A stretch of DNA of 64,000 bases from Bacteroidota bacterium (lineage in GTDB: Bacteria; Bacteroidota; Bacteroidia; NS11-12g; UBA9320): contig WGNA01000027.1 in the NCBI GenBank assembly GCA_016124755.1, positions 55,366 through 119,365 of the forward strand, read 5' to 3'. The notes under the pieces are model-generated. The model was given only the letters and a program-made list of their open reading frames with translations. It searched no databases and was not told where the DNA came from. How positions within the stretch are numbered: position 1 is the first letter of the stretch; every line of letters begins with the position of its first letter. Of the stretch, positions 45,194 to 54,050 are shown piece by piece. The translations under genes were made by a program, and so were the position numbers.

Positions 45194-46039
45194 TCAATTA
45201 ATAAGGTTGGGTTTTGCTGGATTCTTAATCCATTGATATTTGATTGCAGGTAGAATTTTGTCAATAAGAACCGACACCGGACTGGCGAAAAACAGCACCC
45301 AAATCGCTGCAGTATGGATGTAGTTGTTTGCGCTCAGATAAAAAGAAATGATGGCTACTACCGCTGACCAGATGATTCTGCCAATCCGATGATTCGGAAT
45401 CGTCATGGGATCAGTAATCATAAAAAAGGCGAAAAGTAAAAGTGAGCCATTGGTGAATTTGTGCCAGACCACTTCCATATCCCAACCGAGGTACCATACA
45501 TTTCTGGCGACCAGCAGAATGAAATAAACCAATAGAAATGTAATTCCGGTTTCGAGTCTGCTGATTCGAAACAACATCATTAAGCCAGCTGCTCCGAAAA
45601 ATATCAACAGAATGATATCTGATCCCCATTGTCCCGGACTAATCCAGGTTTGATGTGTAAGAAGGATGCTGACTACAATACCGAAGTTTCCGGGATTGAA
45701 TAAATGTTTACCGTTAACCCGAATCAGAAATTTAGAACTAATCGCCAAAGCAGCTGCAAGTGCCAGATAAATAGGGTTTCCTGATTTCAGCAAAAGACAA
45801 AGTCCGAGGGTGGTTATTAATGAACTTTTAAAGGAGCTGAACCCGATTCCTGTAATTTTAATCCAAATAAATTGGGTGAACCCGGCAGCAAGGAAGATTG
45901 CCAGGTAATTTTTCCATTCTGCCTTCCAACCTAAAAATCCGATACCGAAAACCAGGAAACACCCCAGAAAAATGATTTGAAATATTCGGGGATCCCGAAG
46001 TGAGATACTGCGGATTGAAGTGGGAATTCTCAGGGTCAT
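45194..46039 (-). CDS. RnfD/NqrB-like membrane protein without its complex partners
   Basis: 281 residues from the ATG at 46039; a longer frame to 46144 would overlap uvrB. Nine or ten helices. The central motif NGKHLFNPGNFGIVVSILL and MITDPMTIPNHR are those of the NqrB/RnfD family, in which a covalently bound FMN sits on a Thr in an xxxT motif near DPMTIP. No RnfA, B, C, E or G is encoded nearby. It is paired with the DUF2330 gene, which suggests a separate, maybe electron-transfer, unit. The mechanism is inference only. Confidence 0.82.
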   Translation of the reverse strand: MTLRIPTSIRSISLRDPRIFQIIFLGCFLVFGIGFLGWKAEWKNYLAIFLAAGFTQFIWIKITGIGFSSFKSSLITTLGLCLLLKSGNPIYLALAAALAISSKFLIRVNGKHLFNPGNFGIVVSILLTHQTWISPGQWGSDIILLIFFGAAGLMMLFRISRLETGITFLLVYFILLVARNVWYLGWDMEVVWHKFTNGSLLLFAFFMITDPMTIPNHRIGRIIWSAVVAIISFYLSANNYIHTAAIWVLFFASPVSVLIDKILPAIKYQWIKNPAKPNLIN

Positions 46040-46091
46040 CGAATTTGCTATTCTGATTGAACGAAACAGGTAAATGCTTTTTTGAAACTTT

Positions 46092-46122
46092 TTTGGAACT
46101 GCCTTCCCGGGGGGTAATTTTG
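46092..46122 (+). promoter_or_regulatory. uvrB promoter (TTTG, 19 bases, TAATTTTG)
   Basis: -33 TTTG at 46092-46095 and a perfect -7 TAATTTTG at 46115-46122, spaced by 19 bases. The ATG is only 4 bases after the box, so the predicted mRNA start is at or near the A of ATG. Confidence 0.75.
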
Positions 46123-46126
46123 TTTC

Positions 46127-48142
46127 ATGCCTTTTAAACTGCACTCTGAATTTTCACCTATGGGAGATCAGCCCATGGCGATCGAACAATTAGTTGATGG
46201 ATTGAATCAGGGAATTCATGCCCAGACGTTATTGGGGGTTACCGGTTCCGGAAAAACTTTTACAATGGCCAATGTGATTCAAAAAGTTCAGAGACCAACG
46301 CTTGTGATCAGTCATAACAAAACATTAGTCGCCCAGCTTTATGGAGAATTCAAACAGTTCTTTCCGGATAATGCGGTTGAGTATTTTGTTTCTTATTACG
46401 ACTATTATCAACCGGAAGCATTTCTACCAACCACGAATACATACATAGAGAAGGATCTCCAGATTAATGAGGAAATTGAAAAACTCAGGCTGAGTGCGAC
46501 ATCTTCTTTGTTAAGTGGTAGGAGGGATGTTATTGTGGTGGCATCCGTGAGTTGCATTTACGGAGCAGGAAACCCTAACGACTTTGAATCGAGTATTATC
46601 CGGTTAAAAGTAGGAGATAAACTGAGCCGGAATACGCTTCTTTATTCATTGGTTGAAAGTCTTTATAGTCGCACAACTGCTGATTTTAAAAGGGGAACCT
46701 TCAGGGTTAAAGGTGATAATGTGGACGTATTTCTGGCATACGATGATCATGCGTTACGTGTAACATTCTTCGGGAATGAGATAGAGGAACTTTCATTAAT
46801 CGACCCGGTTTCTGGCGGCACCATTGAGCAATTGTCTGAGGCAGCAATTTTCCCGGCGAATCTGTGGGTTACTCCTCGAGAACGTTTGAATCAGGCTGTT
46901 CGGGAAATTCAGGATGACCTCGTGAAACAAATTGAATATTTTAAAACAAATGAAAAACCACTTGAAGCCAAACGAATTGAGGAGAGAACTAACTATGATC
47001 TCGAAATGATCCGTGAACTTGGGTATTGCAGCGGAATTGAAAACTACAGCCGATATATGGATAATCGAGCTCCCGGAACCAGACCCTTTTGTTTAATTGA
47101 TTATTTCCCCAAGGATTATCTTACGATTGTTGACGAAAGCCATGTAACCATGCCTCAGGTAAGAGCTATGTATGGTGGTGATAGATCCAGAAAAATTAAT
47201 CTGGTAGATTATGGATTCAGGTTGCCGGCAGCCATGGATAACCGACCTCTGAAGTTCGATGAATTTATGGGACTCATAAATCAGGTAGTTTATGTGAGTG
47301 CTACACCAGCGGATTTTGAAATTATGGAATCGGAAGGTGTGGTTGTAGAACAACTTATAAGACCGACCGGATTACTGGATCCGATAATTGAGGTTAGGCC
47401 ATGCGTAAATCAAGTGGATGACCTATTGGACGAAATTGATAGTTCGGTTGCAAAAGGAGCCCGGGTTCTTGTTACAACTTTAACCAAACGAATGGCTGAA
47501 GAGCTGGATAAGTATCTGAAGAAACTGAATATTAAGAGTACATATATTCATTCGGAAGTGAAGACTTTAGACAGGGTTGAAATTCTTCGGGATCTGAGAA
47601 TGGGAGTTTATGACGTTTTGGTTGGCGTGAATTTATTGCGTGAAGGTCTCGATTTACCTGAAGTCTCGTTGGTTGCCATTCTTGATGCGGATAAGGAAGG
47701 TTTTCTCAGATCACATCGTTCGCTTACTCAGACAATCGGCAGGGCCGCAAGAAATCAGGATGGTCGGGTGATTATGTACGCAGATAATATCACCGATTCA
47801 ATGCGCAAGACGATCGAAGAAAATAACAGAAGAAGAGAGATTCAGATGGCTCACAATGAAAAACATGGTATAACACCCAGAACCATTCAAAAGAGCAAAG
47901 AATCGATATTGGAGCAAACTTCTGTTGCAGACTGGAAAAATCAAAAAGCACCCAAGCCATACGATGAATCAAATGAGTTTAGCATGGCTGCGGATCCGGT
48001 TTATCAGTTTATGCCGAAAGATCAGATTAGAAAAGCGATTGAAGAAAACAGAAAACTAATGCAAAAAGCTGCGAAGGATCTTGACTTTATTGAGGCTGCT
48101 CGTTTCAGAGACGAAATTGCCGCGTTGGAAAAAATGCTTTAA
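46127..48142 (+). CDS. uvrB: excinuclease ABC subunit B
   Basis: 671 residues. Damage-verifying helicase subunit of nucleotide excision repair. The start (MPFKLHSEFSPMGDQPMAI) is the usual one. Walker A GVTGSGKTFT, the DNA-inserting beta hairpin region YDYYQPEAFLP, DESHVTMPQ, the helicase motif VYVSATPADFE, and QTIGRAARN are present. The C-terminal UVR domain (about residues 635-668, LMQKAAKDLDFIEAARFRDEI) binds UvrC. Strong promoter with almost no leader, and a perfect bidirectional terminator downstream. Confidence 0.98.
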   Translation: MPFKLHSEFSPMGDQPMAIEQLVDGLNQGIHAQTLLGVTGSGKTFTMANVIQKVQRPTLVISHNKTLVAQLYGEFKQFFPDNAVEYFVSYYDYYQPEAFLPTTNTYIEKDLQINEEIEKLRLSATSSLLSGRRDVIVVASVSCIYGAGNPNDFESSIIRLKVGDKLSRNTLLYSLVESLYSRTTADFKRGTFRVKGDNVDVFLAYDDHALRVTFFGNEIEELSLIDPVSGGTIEQLSEAAIFPANLWVTPRERLNQAVREIQDDLVKQIEYFKTNEKPLEAKRIEERTNYDLEMIRELGYCSGIENYSRYMDNRAPGTRPFCLIDYFPKDYLTIVDESHVTMPQVRAMYGGDRSRKINLVDYGFRLPAAMDNRPLKFDEFMGLINQVVYVSATPADFEIMESEGVVVEQLIRPTGLLDPIIEVRPCVNQVDDLLDEIDSSVAKGARVLVTTLTKRMAEELDKYLKKLNIKSTYIHSEVKTLDRVEILRDLRMGVYDVLVGVNLLREGLDLPEVSLVAILDADKEGFLRSHRSLTQTIGRAARNQDGRVIMYADNITDSMRKTIEENNRRREIQMAHNEKHGITPRTIQKSKESILEQTSVADWKNQKAPKPYDESNEFSMAADPVYQFMPKDQIRKAIEENRKLMQKAAKDLDFIEAARFRDEIAALEKML

Positions 48143-48151
48143 TAAAACAGA

Positions 48152-48200
48152 CCTATAATAAAAAAGGCCATTCGATTCGAAAGGCCTTTTTTATTATAGG
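48152..48200. terminator. bidirectional terminator between uvrB and the OmpA-family gene
   Basis: Perfect 18-base inverted repeat (48152-48169 and 48183-48200; core GGCC stem continued by AAAAAA/TTTTTT) with a 13-base loop. It gives a GC core with T-runs in both directions, and serves both uvrB and the convergent OmpA-family gene. Confidence 0.85.
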
Positions 48201-48211
48201 TGGTTAAAATA

Positions 48212-49291
48212 TCAGTCTCTGGTTTTGAGGTGAACTTCAACTCGTCGGTTCTTTGCCCGGTTTTCATCGCTGTTGTTTTTAGCAATTGGGTTCTTCTCTC
48301 CATAACCGGTAGAAGTAAGTCGATTGCCGTCAACACCTTTGCTGATGATGTAATTTCTAACAGCATCCGCTCTTTCCTGACTTAATTTCTGGTTGTCGTC
48401 ATCATCTCCGACATCATCGGTATATCCTTCGATATCAGCGTCAAGAGTAGGATATGTAAGTAGAATGGCAACGATTGAATCTAGGTTACCAAAACTTTCT
48501 TGTTTTATAGTTGAGCTACCGGTTTCGAAATAAATATTCTTGGCAGCCATGTCCACTTTATCCTGAGCTTCTTTCGGAACTTCATCAGTTGCACTGGTGT
48601 TGTAACCACCGCCATTTGGATTGTCACTAAAGTGGTAAACAAAACCAGCAGTGTGATACAGATAAGCATCATGAAGTTTGTGTAAACGGACTCTGGAGAG
48701 TGAGAATGGAAGCCCATCGTAATTGTCGTCGTATGTATAGTTATACAACATCTGGAGTGAAAGATCCAGATAGTCTGTTAAACGAATACGCACGCCACCG
48801 CCGGCAGACCACTGAGCCGCAAACCAGGTTCGGTTTGAACCATAGCCCGGAACATTGTGTACAATGTGAGAGATGGATTGCATACCACCATAACCTGCCT
48901 GAAGATACGGTTTGAAACGAGCTTGTTCACTCATGATTTTACCGTTAGCCAGTTTGTATCTCAATCCAAACATCAGATCTGTAACATGTGCAGTAAACCC
49001 AAGTTTAACCGGGTAAGAGTCGTCTCTGTGGCCCAACATACCAACGGAACCATAAACAGTTGCGTCGAACATTGAATTAATGTAGTAGCTGAAGGAGCCT
49101 CCTGCAGCCTGATAATCCGGCTTTTCTGCCAGAAAGTATCGGGTTCCTCTGTCTCCTCCGTATTCCCTGATACCACCACTGATTTCAAAACCAAATTTGT
49201 GAAGGTAGTTTTGGGCTCTTGCCTGATCAATCCCTAACATTCCCAAAACACAAAGCGCATATATCGCGTATACCTTTTTAGTCCTTGTCAT
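48212..49291 (-). CDS. OmpA family outer-membrane protein
   Basis: 359 residues, signal peptide (MTRTKKVYAIYALCVLGMLGIDQARAQ, cleaved near residue 27). Residues about 30-220 alternate like an eight-stranded barrel. The C-terminal OmpA domain (about 250-357) has the peptidoglycan-binding pattern: IEGYTDDVGDDDDNQKLSQ, RADAVRNYIISKGV, TGYGEKNPIAKN, NRRVEVHL. Anchors the outer membrane to the cell wall. It shares the palindromic terminator with uvrB. Confidence 0.93.
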   Translation of the reverse strand: MTRTKKVYAIYALCVLGMLGIDQARAQNYLHKFGFEISGGIREYGGDRGTRYFLAEKPDYQAAGGSFSYYINSMFDATVYGSVGMLGHRDDSYPVKLGFTAHVTDLMFGLRYKLANGKIMSEQARFKPYLQAGYGGMQSISHIVHNVPGYGSNRTWFAAQWSAGGGVRIRLTDYLDLSLQMLYNYTYDDNYDGLPFSLSRVRLHKLHDAYLYHTAGFVYHFSDNPNGGGYNTSATDEVPKEAQDKVDMAAKNIYFETGSSTIKQESFGNLDSIVAILLTYPTLDADIEGYTDDVGDDDDNQKLSQERADAVRNYIISKGVDGNRLTSTGYGEKNPIAKNNSDENRAKNRRVEVHLKTRD

Positions 49292-49430
49292 AAGTTCTCT
49301 AATCGCTTTTACGAGAGATTAAGTTGTGAAATGTCACATAAATCTCAGTCAACAATATTAAAGGTTCTTCGATAAATAAAAAAAATTTCTAAACCATTTT
49401 TAGTTTTTTGACAATCTGTGATTTAGGGGA

Positions 49431-50447
49431 TTAGACCCAGATTTTTGTCCCCTCTGTACAGTTCTGACAGATATCGATATTCTTGCGGGATTTGAGAACT
49501 AATTTTCGAAACGAACCATACTTGGAATTGTGCCATATTTCAGAGAATGTTTGCTTGGATAAATCGCCGAGTTGATGACTCGCATCTTTATCAAAACAAC
49601 ACGGAACAATTTTCCCGTCCCATGTGACAACACACTCCTGCCAAAGCCGCCAGCAATGATTAAGCAGCTTATTTTTAATACGATACTTTCCATTTTTTTT
49701 TGAATACCGGGAAAGTTCGGAGTTGGTTGGAATCAGATCGTCGTTCGTTTCGAAATCGTAAATCTGAGCAGTTTTAATAACCAGTTTGTCCACCCCAACC
49801 TCCTTCGCAAGTTTTCGCAACTCGGGTATTTGGTGTTCGTTGTGTCGAAAGGCGATAAACTGCCATATTATGGTTGGTCCGTTCCCTAACTTTTTTTTTG
49901 CCGAAACCAGATTTGTTGTTCCCTGAATAACTTTCTCAAGCTTTCCTCCGATTCGGTACTTGGCATACGATTCCTGATCAATACCATCGATCGAAATGAT
50001 CAATCTCTTTAGTCCGCTATGAACAGTTTTTTCGCAAATATCCGGCGTGAGATAATGAGCATTGGTTGAAGTTGCGGTATAAATATTCTTCTTACTTGCA
50101 TACAAAACCATGTCAAGAAAATCTCTGTTCAGATAGGGCTCCCCTTGGAAATAATAGGTTATCCACGTAAGAGTGGGGGCAAGTTCATCCAATACTTTTC
50201 TGTTGAGTTCAGTGTTGAGCATTCCGGTTTCACGAGTAAACTGCCGGAGTCCACTCGGACATTGAGGACATCTCAGATTACAGGATGTTGTTGGTTCAAT
50301 GCTAATCGAAATCGGCATACCCCAGTGATGATTTTTTCTGGTAATTCTAGACCAGTAGTAACTGTAGAAAATTAGAAGTGCGTTCGCGAATCTTCTGGGA
50401 GTTACGGATCGGATAATATTAATTGTGTCGCGGTAGGTTGTAAACAC
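49431..50447 (-). CDS. radical SAM protein with SPASM domain
   Basis: 338 residues, GTG start. The radical SAM cluster ligands are Cys56, Cys60 and Cys63 in CNLRCPQC. The SPASM region at the C-terminus brings further cysteines (HCWRLWQEC, VPCCFD, CQNCTEG) for one or two auxiliary 4Fe-4S clusters. These proteins are peptide-modifying enzymes or anaerobic sulfatase maturases; no precursor peptide or sulfatase is encoded nearby, so the substrate is open. The gene is in a minus-strand run with DUF2007 and proS. Confidence 0.88.
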   Translation of the reverse strand: MFTTYRDTINIIRSVTPRRFANALLIFYSYYWSRITRKNHHWGMPISISIEPTTSCNLRCPQCPSGLRQFTRETGMLNTELNRKVLDELAPTLTWITYYFQGEPYLNRDFLDMVLYASKKNIYTATSTNAHYLTPDICEKTVHSGLKRLIISIDGIDQESYAKYRIGGKLEKVIQGTTNLVSAKKKLGNGPTIIWQFIAFRHNEHQIPELRKLAKEVGVDKLVIKTAQIYDFETNDDLIPTNSELSRYSKKNGKYRIKNKLLNHCWRLWQECVVTWDGKIVPCCFDKDASHQLGDLSKQTFSEIWHNSKYGSFRKLVLKSRKNIDICQNCTEGTKIWV

Positions 50448-50472
50448 CCCGCGAAGTTAACAGGGATTGATT

Positions 50473-50853
50473 TCAGCGACCGAAAAAATACAGAATCACC
50501 AACAGTAAAATCGCTAAACTCATAATCCACACTAATAAATGAAGATTAGGTTTCTTTTTATGTTCTTCTTCAAAATCAATATGTTCGCTCTGATTCCAGA
50601 GATTTTCGGTAAGTAGGTCTGACCTAATGTTGGAACTCAGAATGGCTTTGGCCTTTTCAAAATCCTTTTGATGTACCTTAATAATTATACCCCCGTCTGA
50701 GGGTGTGTGAAAATTGTAGATCTGAATTGCCGTCTCGTTGAAAATCTGACAAAATATTTCCTCGTTGTCAAGAATATTTTTTAACAGATGGGCTTCGATT
50801 GGTGAGAAACATTTGCTCAAAACAACAAAAGCGGTCTGTTTAGATCTTGCCAT
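50473..50853 (-). CDS. DUF2007 protein with C-terminal membrane helix
   Basis: 126 residues. N-terminal DUF2007 domain (a small ferredoxin-like fold of the PII-like or signal-transduction type): FVVLSKCFSPIEAHLLKNILDNEEIFCQIFNE, then VHQKDFEKAKAIL. A charged linker leads to one membrane helix at the end (LLVWIMSLAILLLVILYFF). Function unknown. It starts 9 bases after proS and ends 25 bases before the radical SAM start. Confidence 0.85.
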   Translation of the reverse strand: MARSKQTAFVVLSKCFSPIEAHLLKNILDNEEIFCQIFNETAIQIYNFHTPSDGGIIIKVHQKDFEKAKAILSSNIRSDLLTENLWNQSEHIDFEEEHKKKPNLHLLVWIMSLAILLLVILYFFGR

Positions 50854-50862
50854 TCATTCTTG

Positions 50863-52341
50863 TCAATAAGCCTTTGCAAATAACACCCTTCCGTTTGATG
50901 GTTTACCGGAAAACACGCATTTACCTATTTCAGCTTTCTGATTTAATGGTATACAACGAATGGTTGCTTTTGTTTCCTGTTTGATTGTCTCTTCCGTTTC
51001 AGAAGTTCCGTCCCAATGTGCCGAAATAAAGCCACCCTTAGTATTGAGTACTTCTTTGAATTCATCCCAGGTATTTACAGCGGTAATGTTATTGTCTCTG
51101 AAAGTTTCTGCCTTCAAATACAAATTTTCCTGAATTTGTTTCAAGAGGTTTTGAATTTTTCCGGTGAGATCCGTTTGCTGCAGAACTTCCTTTTCCCGGG
51201 TATCTCTCCTTGCAAGTTCAATGGTGCCGTTTTCTAAATCTCTTGGTCCGATCGAAAGTCTGATAGGAACTCCTTTTAATTCATATTCAGCGAATTTCCA
51301 ACCAGGCTTTTGAGTATCGCGATTATCATACTTCACACTAATACCTACTAATTCCAGCTCGTTTTTAATTTTATTGGCTACCTCATCAATTTTAATAAGT
51401 TGATCAGATCCTTTGTAAATAGGAACTATGACAACCTGTATAGGGGCAAGGTTTGGAGGAAGAACCAATCCATCATCATCACTATGACACATAATAAGTG
51501 CACCCATTAAACGGGTGGATACACCCCAACTCGTTGCCCAAACGTATTCCTGCACTCCTTGTTGAGTTGTGAATTTTACATCGAAAGCTTTAGCGAAGTT
51601 TTGACCCAAAAAATGTGAGGTACCCATCTGGAGAGCCTTACCATCCTGCATTAAACCTTCTATACAATAGGTGTCTTCTGCGCCGGCAAACCTTTCATTT
51701 TCTGTTTTAACTCCCTTAATAACCGGGATTGCCATAAAAGTTTCAGCGAATTCTGAATATACGTCAAGCATTTGAACTGTTTCCTGTATGGCTTCTTCTT
51801 TTGACGCATGAGCAGTATGTCCTTCCTGCCAAAGAAACTCCGCAGTTCGAAGAAACAAACGAGTTCTCATTTCCCATCTTACAACATTAGCCCATTGGTT
51901 AACAAGAATAGGAAGGTCACGATAGCTTTGAATCCAGTTTTTATAGGTACTCCAGATTATTGCTTCACTCGTGGGCCTCACAATTAATTCTTCCTCAAGT
52001 CTGGCTTCCGGATCGACCATAAGTTTCGATTTATCATCCGGATTTGTTTTAAGTCTATAGTGTGTGACAACCGCACATTCTTTTGCAAAACCCTCTGCAT
52101 TTTTTTCTTCCGCTTCGAACAAACTTTTGGGCACAAACAATGGGAAATATGCATTCGAGTGTCCAGTTGCTTTGAACATTCTGTCGAGTTGTGCCTGCAT
52201 TTTTTCCCATATTGCATAACCGTAGGGTTTAATAACCATACAACCTCTTACTGCAGAATGTTCCGCTAAATCTGCATTTACCACAAGATTTTGGTACCAT
52301 TTGTTATAATCTTCTTCCCTGCTAACCTTTTCGTAAGACAT
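50863..52341 (-). CDS. proS: prolyl-tRNA synthetase, archaeal/eukaryotic-like short type
   Basis: 492 residues. Charges tRNA-Pro. The class II motifs are present: motif 2 in [28 protein letters not shown], ending motif 3 [12 protein letters not shown], and RPTSEAI. The protein lacks the editing insert of the long bacterial type and carries the C-terminal extension of the archaeal-like type ([33 protein letters not shown]), including a Zn-type Cys. This type is normal in Bacteroidota. A -7 box lies 46 bases upstream. Confidence 0.96.
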   Translation of the reverse strand: MSYEKVSREEDYNKWYQNLVVNADLAEHSAVRGCMVIKPYGYAIWEKMQAQLDRMFKATGHSNAYFPLFVPKSLFEAEEKNAEGFAKECAVVTHYRLKTNPDDKSKLMVDPEARLEEELIVRPTSEAIIWSTYKNWIQSYRDLPILVNQWANVVRWEMRTRLFLRTAEFLWQEGHTAHASKEEAIQETVQMLDVYSEFAETFMAIPVIKGVKTENERFAGAEDTYCIEGLMQDGKALQMGTSHFLGQNFAKAFDVKFTTQQGVQEYVWATSWGVSTRLMGALIMCHSDDDGLVLPPNLAPIQVVIVPIYKGSDQLIKIDEVANKIKNELELVGISVKYDNRDTQKPGWKFAEYELKGVPIRLSIGPRDLENGTIELARRDTREKEVLQQTDLTGKIQNLLKQIQENLYLKAETFRDNNITAVNTWDEFKEVLNTKGGFISAHWDGTSETEETIKQETKATIRCIPLNQKAEIGKCVFSGKPSNGRVLFAKAY

Positions 52342-52387
52342 ACGTTGTATATTGGAATGTGGTTTGTAAAAATTGCAATCGCGGAGG

Positions 52388-52395
52388 CAAATTTA
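52388..52395 (-). promoter_or_regulatory. -7 promoter box of proS (TAAATTTG)
   Basis: Perfect TAnnTTTG on the minus strand, 46 bases before the proS ATG, in the divergent region shared with the Tyr-rich protein gene. Confidence 0.5.
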
Positions 52396-52433
52396 TGACT
52401 TCTGCCAGTTTCATTGATTAATTGATCACGCCC

Positions 52434-54038
52434 ATGAAAGCAAAATCTACCTTGTCCTTTTTACTCATGTTAATGGGGGCGGGACAACTCTCTTTTGGCC
52501 AAACAGAAAATAATACAGCAGTTTATGATGATCTCTATTATTCACCAGACGATGACAAGGTAAACGAATCTCAAGCAGGGGCAAATCAAAACCAAATCAA
52601 CTATCCTATCCAGTCAAATCAGGTAAAATCAAGCTATACTAACACCAATAGTTATGATAGCCTTACAGATGATGTTTTTTCCGATTCCGGTGATTCAGAA
52701 TTATTAAGCGAGGTATACGATGATGGGCTAGCTTCTGATGGTTTTTCTTACGAGGACCATTTTAACCGATTAAACGGCAACTATTCTAACTACGACAACG
52801 GTTATAATGATGGCTACTCGGATGGATATTCTGATAGCTATTACGACAATTACTCCTATTCGAGTAGCCGTGCAGGGAACAGATTTTACAATAATTACTA
52901 TAACTACGGTTATCCATACGCAAACTCATATTGGGGAAATAATTACTACTATGGATATCCGGGTTATTCTACATATGGATACCCATACAGGAGATACAGA
53001 AGTACTGGCTTTTACATAGGTTATTCGAATTATAGTGGGTGGTATGCAGGATATCAAAATTATTGGAACCCTTACTATAATTATGGTTGGACGTGTTATC
53101 CCGGTTCGTATTATTCTTATTCATATGGATGGCCATATTATTCATATGGTTATAATCAATATCCTTATTATGGATATAGCAATAATTATTGGAGCAGCAG
53201 AAGATATTACAACGGATACAATTATCATGGATATGGTGGTTGGTCAAATGGAGTCGGAGGCGGGTCCAATACCGGGGGTACTGGAGGCGGATCTTATGGG
53301 TCTGGATCCGGAACTGTGAGCAGGCCAAGGCAATCTATTGGATCAAATACTCCAACCAGAGGAAGAATAGACCAAACGACACCTAGAAGCGGACACTCTG
53401 AAACCAATAATGGTGGAGGGACTAATGGTGCTCCAACTTCGTCAACCGTTTCTCGTGGAAATGGTTCTGATCCGGGTAATATTAACAGAAACAAAGGGCA
53501 AGAATCAACAAACGGACAACCAACTAGATCTGGGGATTCTGGTTCGAACAAAACAGCTCCGGTTAATTCAAATGGTAGCCGAACAACGACTACAAACGGC
53601 TCGAATCCATCCAATGCTAATAATTCGGGTAGTCAAAATTCAGGTCAGAGCAGACCAACAAATTCAGGAAGTCAAAATACCAGAACCGGTAATCAGGGAT
53701 ATGGTAGTACTAGGAATCAAGGAACAAAACAGTCTGGTAATTCCGGTTCAACTTCATCGAGACCAAACAATTCAGGAAATAGAAACGGTGGGTCGTATAC
53801 AAGACCGGGAAATGTTCAACCCAGATATTCAACATCACCACCTTCTCAAGGTAGATCTTCCGGGAATACCAATCGTCCATCACCATCGAGAACAAGTTCT
53901 TCTGGTACAACCAACCGAAATCAAAGCGGAACTGTAAGAAGTTCTGGATCAACTTCGGGTAATGCAGGAACTGCTAGATCCGGTTCAACTTCAAGGAATT
54001 CTGGTACACCTACAAACCGAACACGCAGCGGCAGATAA
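52434..54038 (+). CDS. exported Tyr/Asn/Gly-rich low-complexity protein
   Basis: 534 residues from the ATG at 52434 (signal peptide MKAKSTLSFLLMLMGAGQLSFGQ); the TTG at 52422 is less likely. Residues about 25-105 are Asp/Ser/Asn-rich; residues 105-275 are packed with Tyr, Asn, Gly and Trp (NYYNYGYPYANSYWGNNYYY, GWPYYSYGYNQYPYYGY); the rest to the end is Ser/Gly/Thr/Asn/Arg/Pro without Tyr. No known fold is visible; composition is that of prion-like or adhesive/structural proteins. No T9SS tail is seen. It is 12 bases before the FadL-like barrel gene, so both are cotranscribed. Confidence 0.8.
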   Translation: MKAKSTLSFLLMLMGAGQLSFGQTENNTAVYDDLYYSPDDDKVNESQAGANQNQINYPIQSNQVKSSYTNTNSYDSLTDDVFSDSGDSELLSEVYDDGLASDGFSYEDHFNRLNGNYSNYDNGYNDGYSDGYSDSYYDNYSYSSSRAGNRFYNNYYNYGYPYANSYWGNNYYYGYPGYSTYGYPYRRYRSTGFYIGYSNYSGWYAGYQNYWNPYYNYGWTCYPGSYYSYSYGWPYYSYGYNQYPYYGYSNNYWSSRRYYNGYNYHGYGGWSNGVGGGSNTGGTGGGSYGSGSGTVSRPRQSIGSNTPTRGRIDQTTPRSGHSETNNGGGTNGAPTSSTVSRGNGSDPGNINRNKGQESTNGQPTRSGDSGSNKTAPVNSNGSRTTTTNGSNPSNANNSGSQNSGQSRPTNSGSQNTRTGNQGYGSTRNQGTKQSGNSGSTSSRPNNSGNRNGGSYTRPGNVQPRYSTSPPSQGRSSGNTNRPSPSRTSSSGTTNRNQSGTVRSSGSTSGNAGTARSGSTSRNSGTPTNRTRSGR

Positions 54039-54050
54039 AACGGAATAATT

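Noticed and set aside
46040..46144. Longer start for the RnfD-like gene at 46144
   Set aside because: It would overlap the uvrB start and its promoter; the added residues are polar and not typical of the family.
52807..53250. Tandem repeat or CRISPR-like array in the Tyr-rich gene
   Set aside because: The repeats are irregular codon-level repeats of Tyr, Gly and Asn within an open frame, without equal spacers.
52969..53952. Several 65-175 codon frames on both strands inside the Tyr-rich gene, rich in Ile/Thr/Met or His/Asn
   Set aside because: Their odd composition is what a Tyr/Asn/Gly-rich repeat sequence gives in the other frames. The signal-peptide frame at 52434 explains the region.
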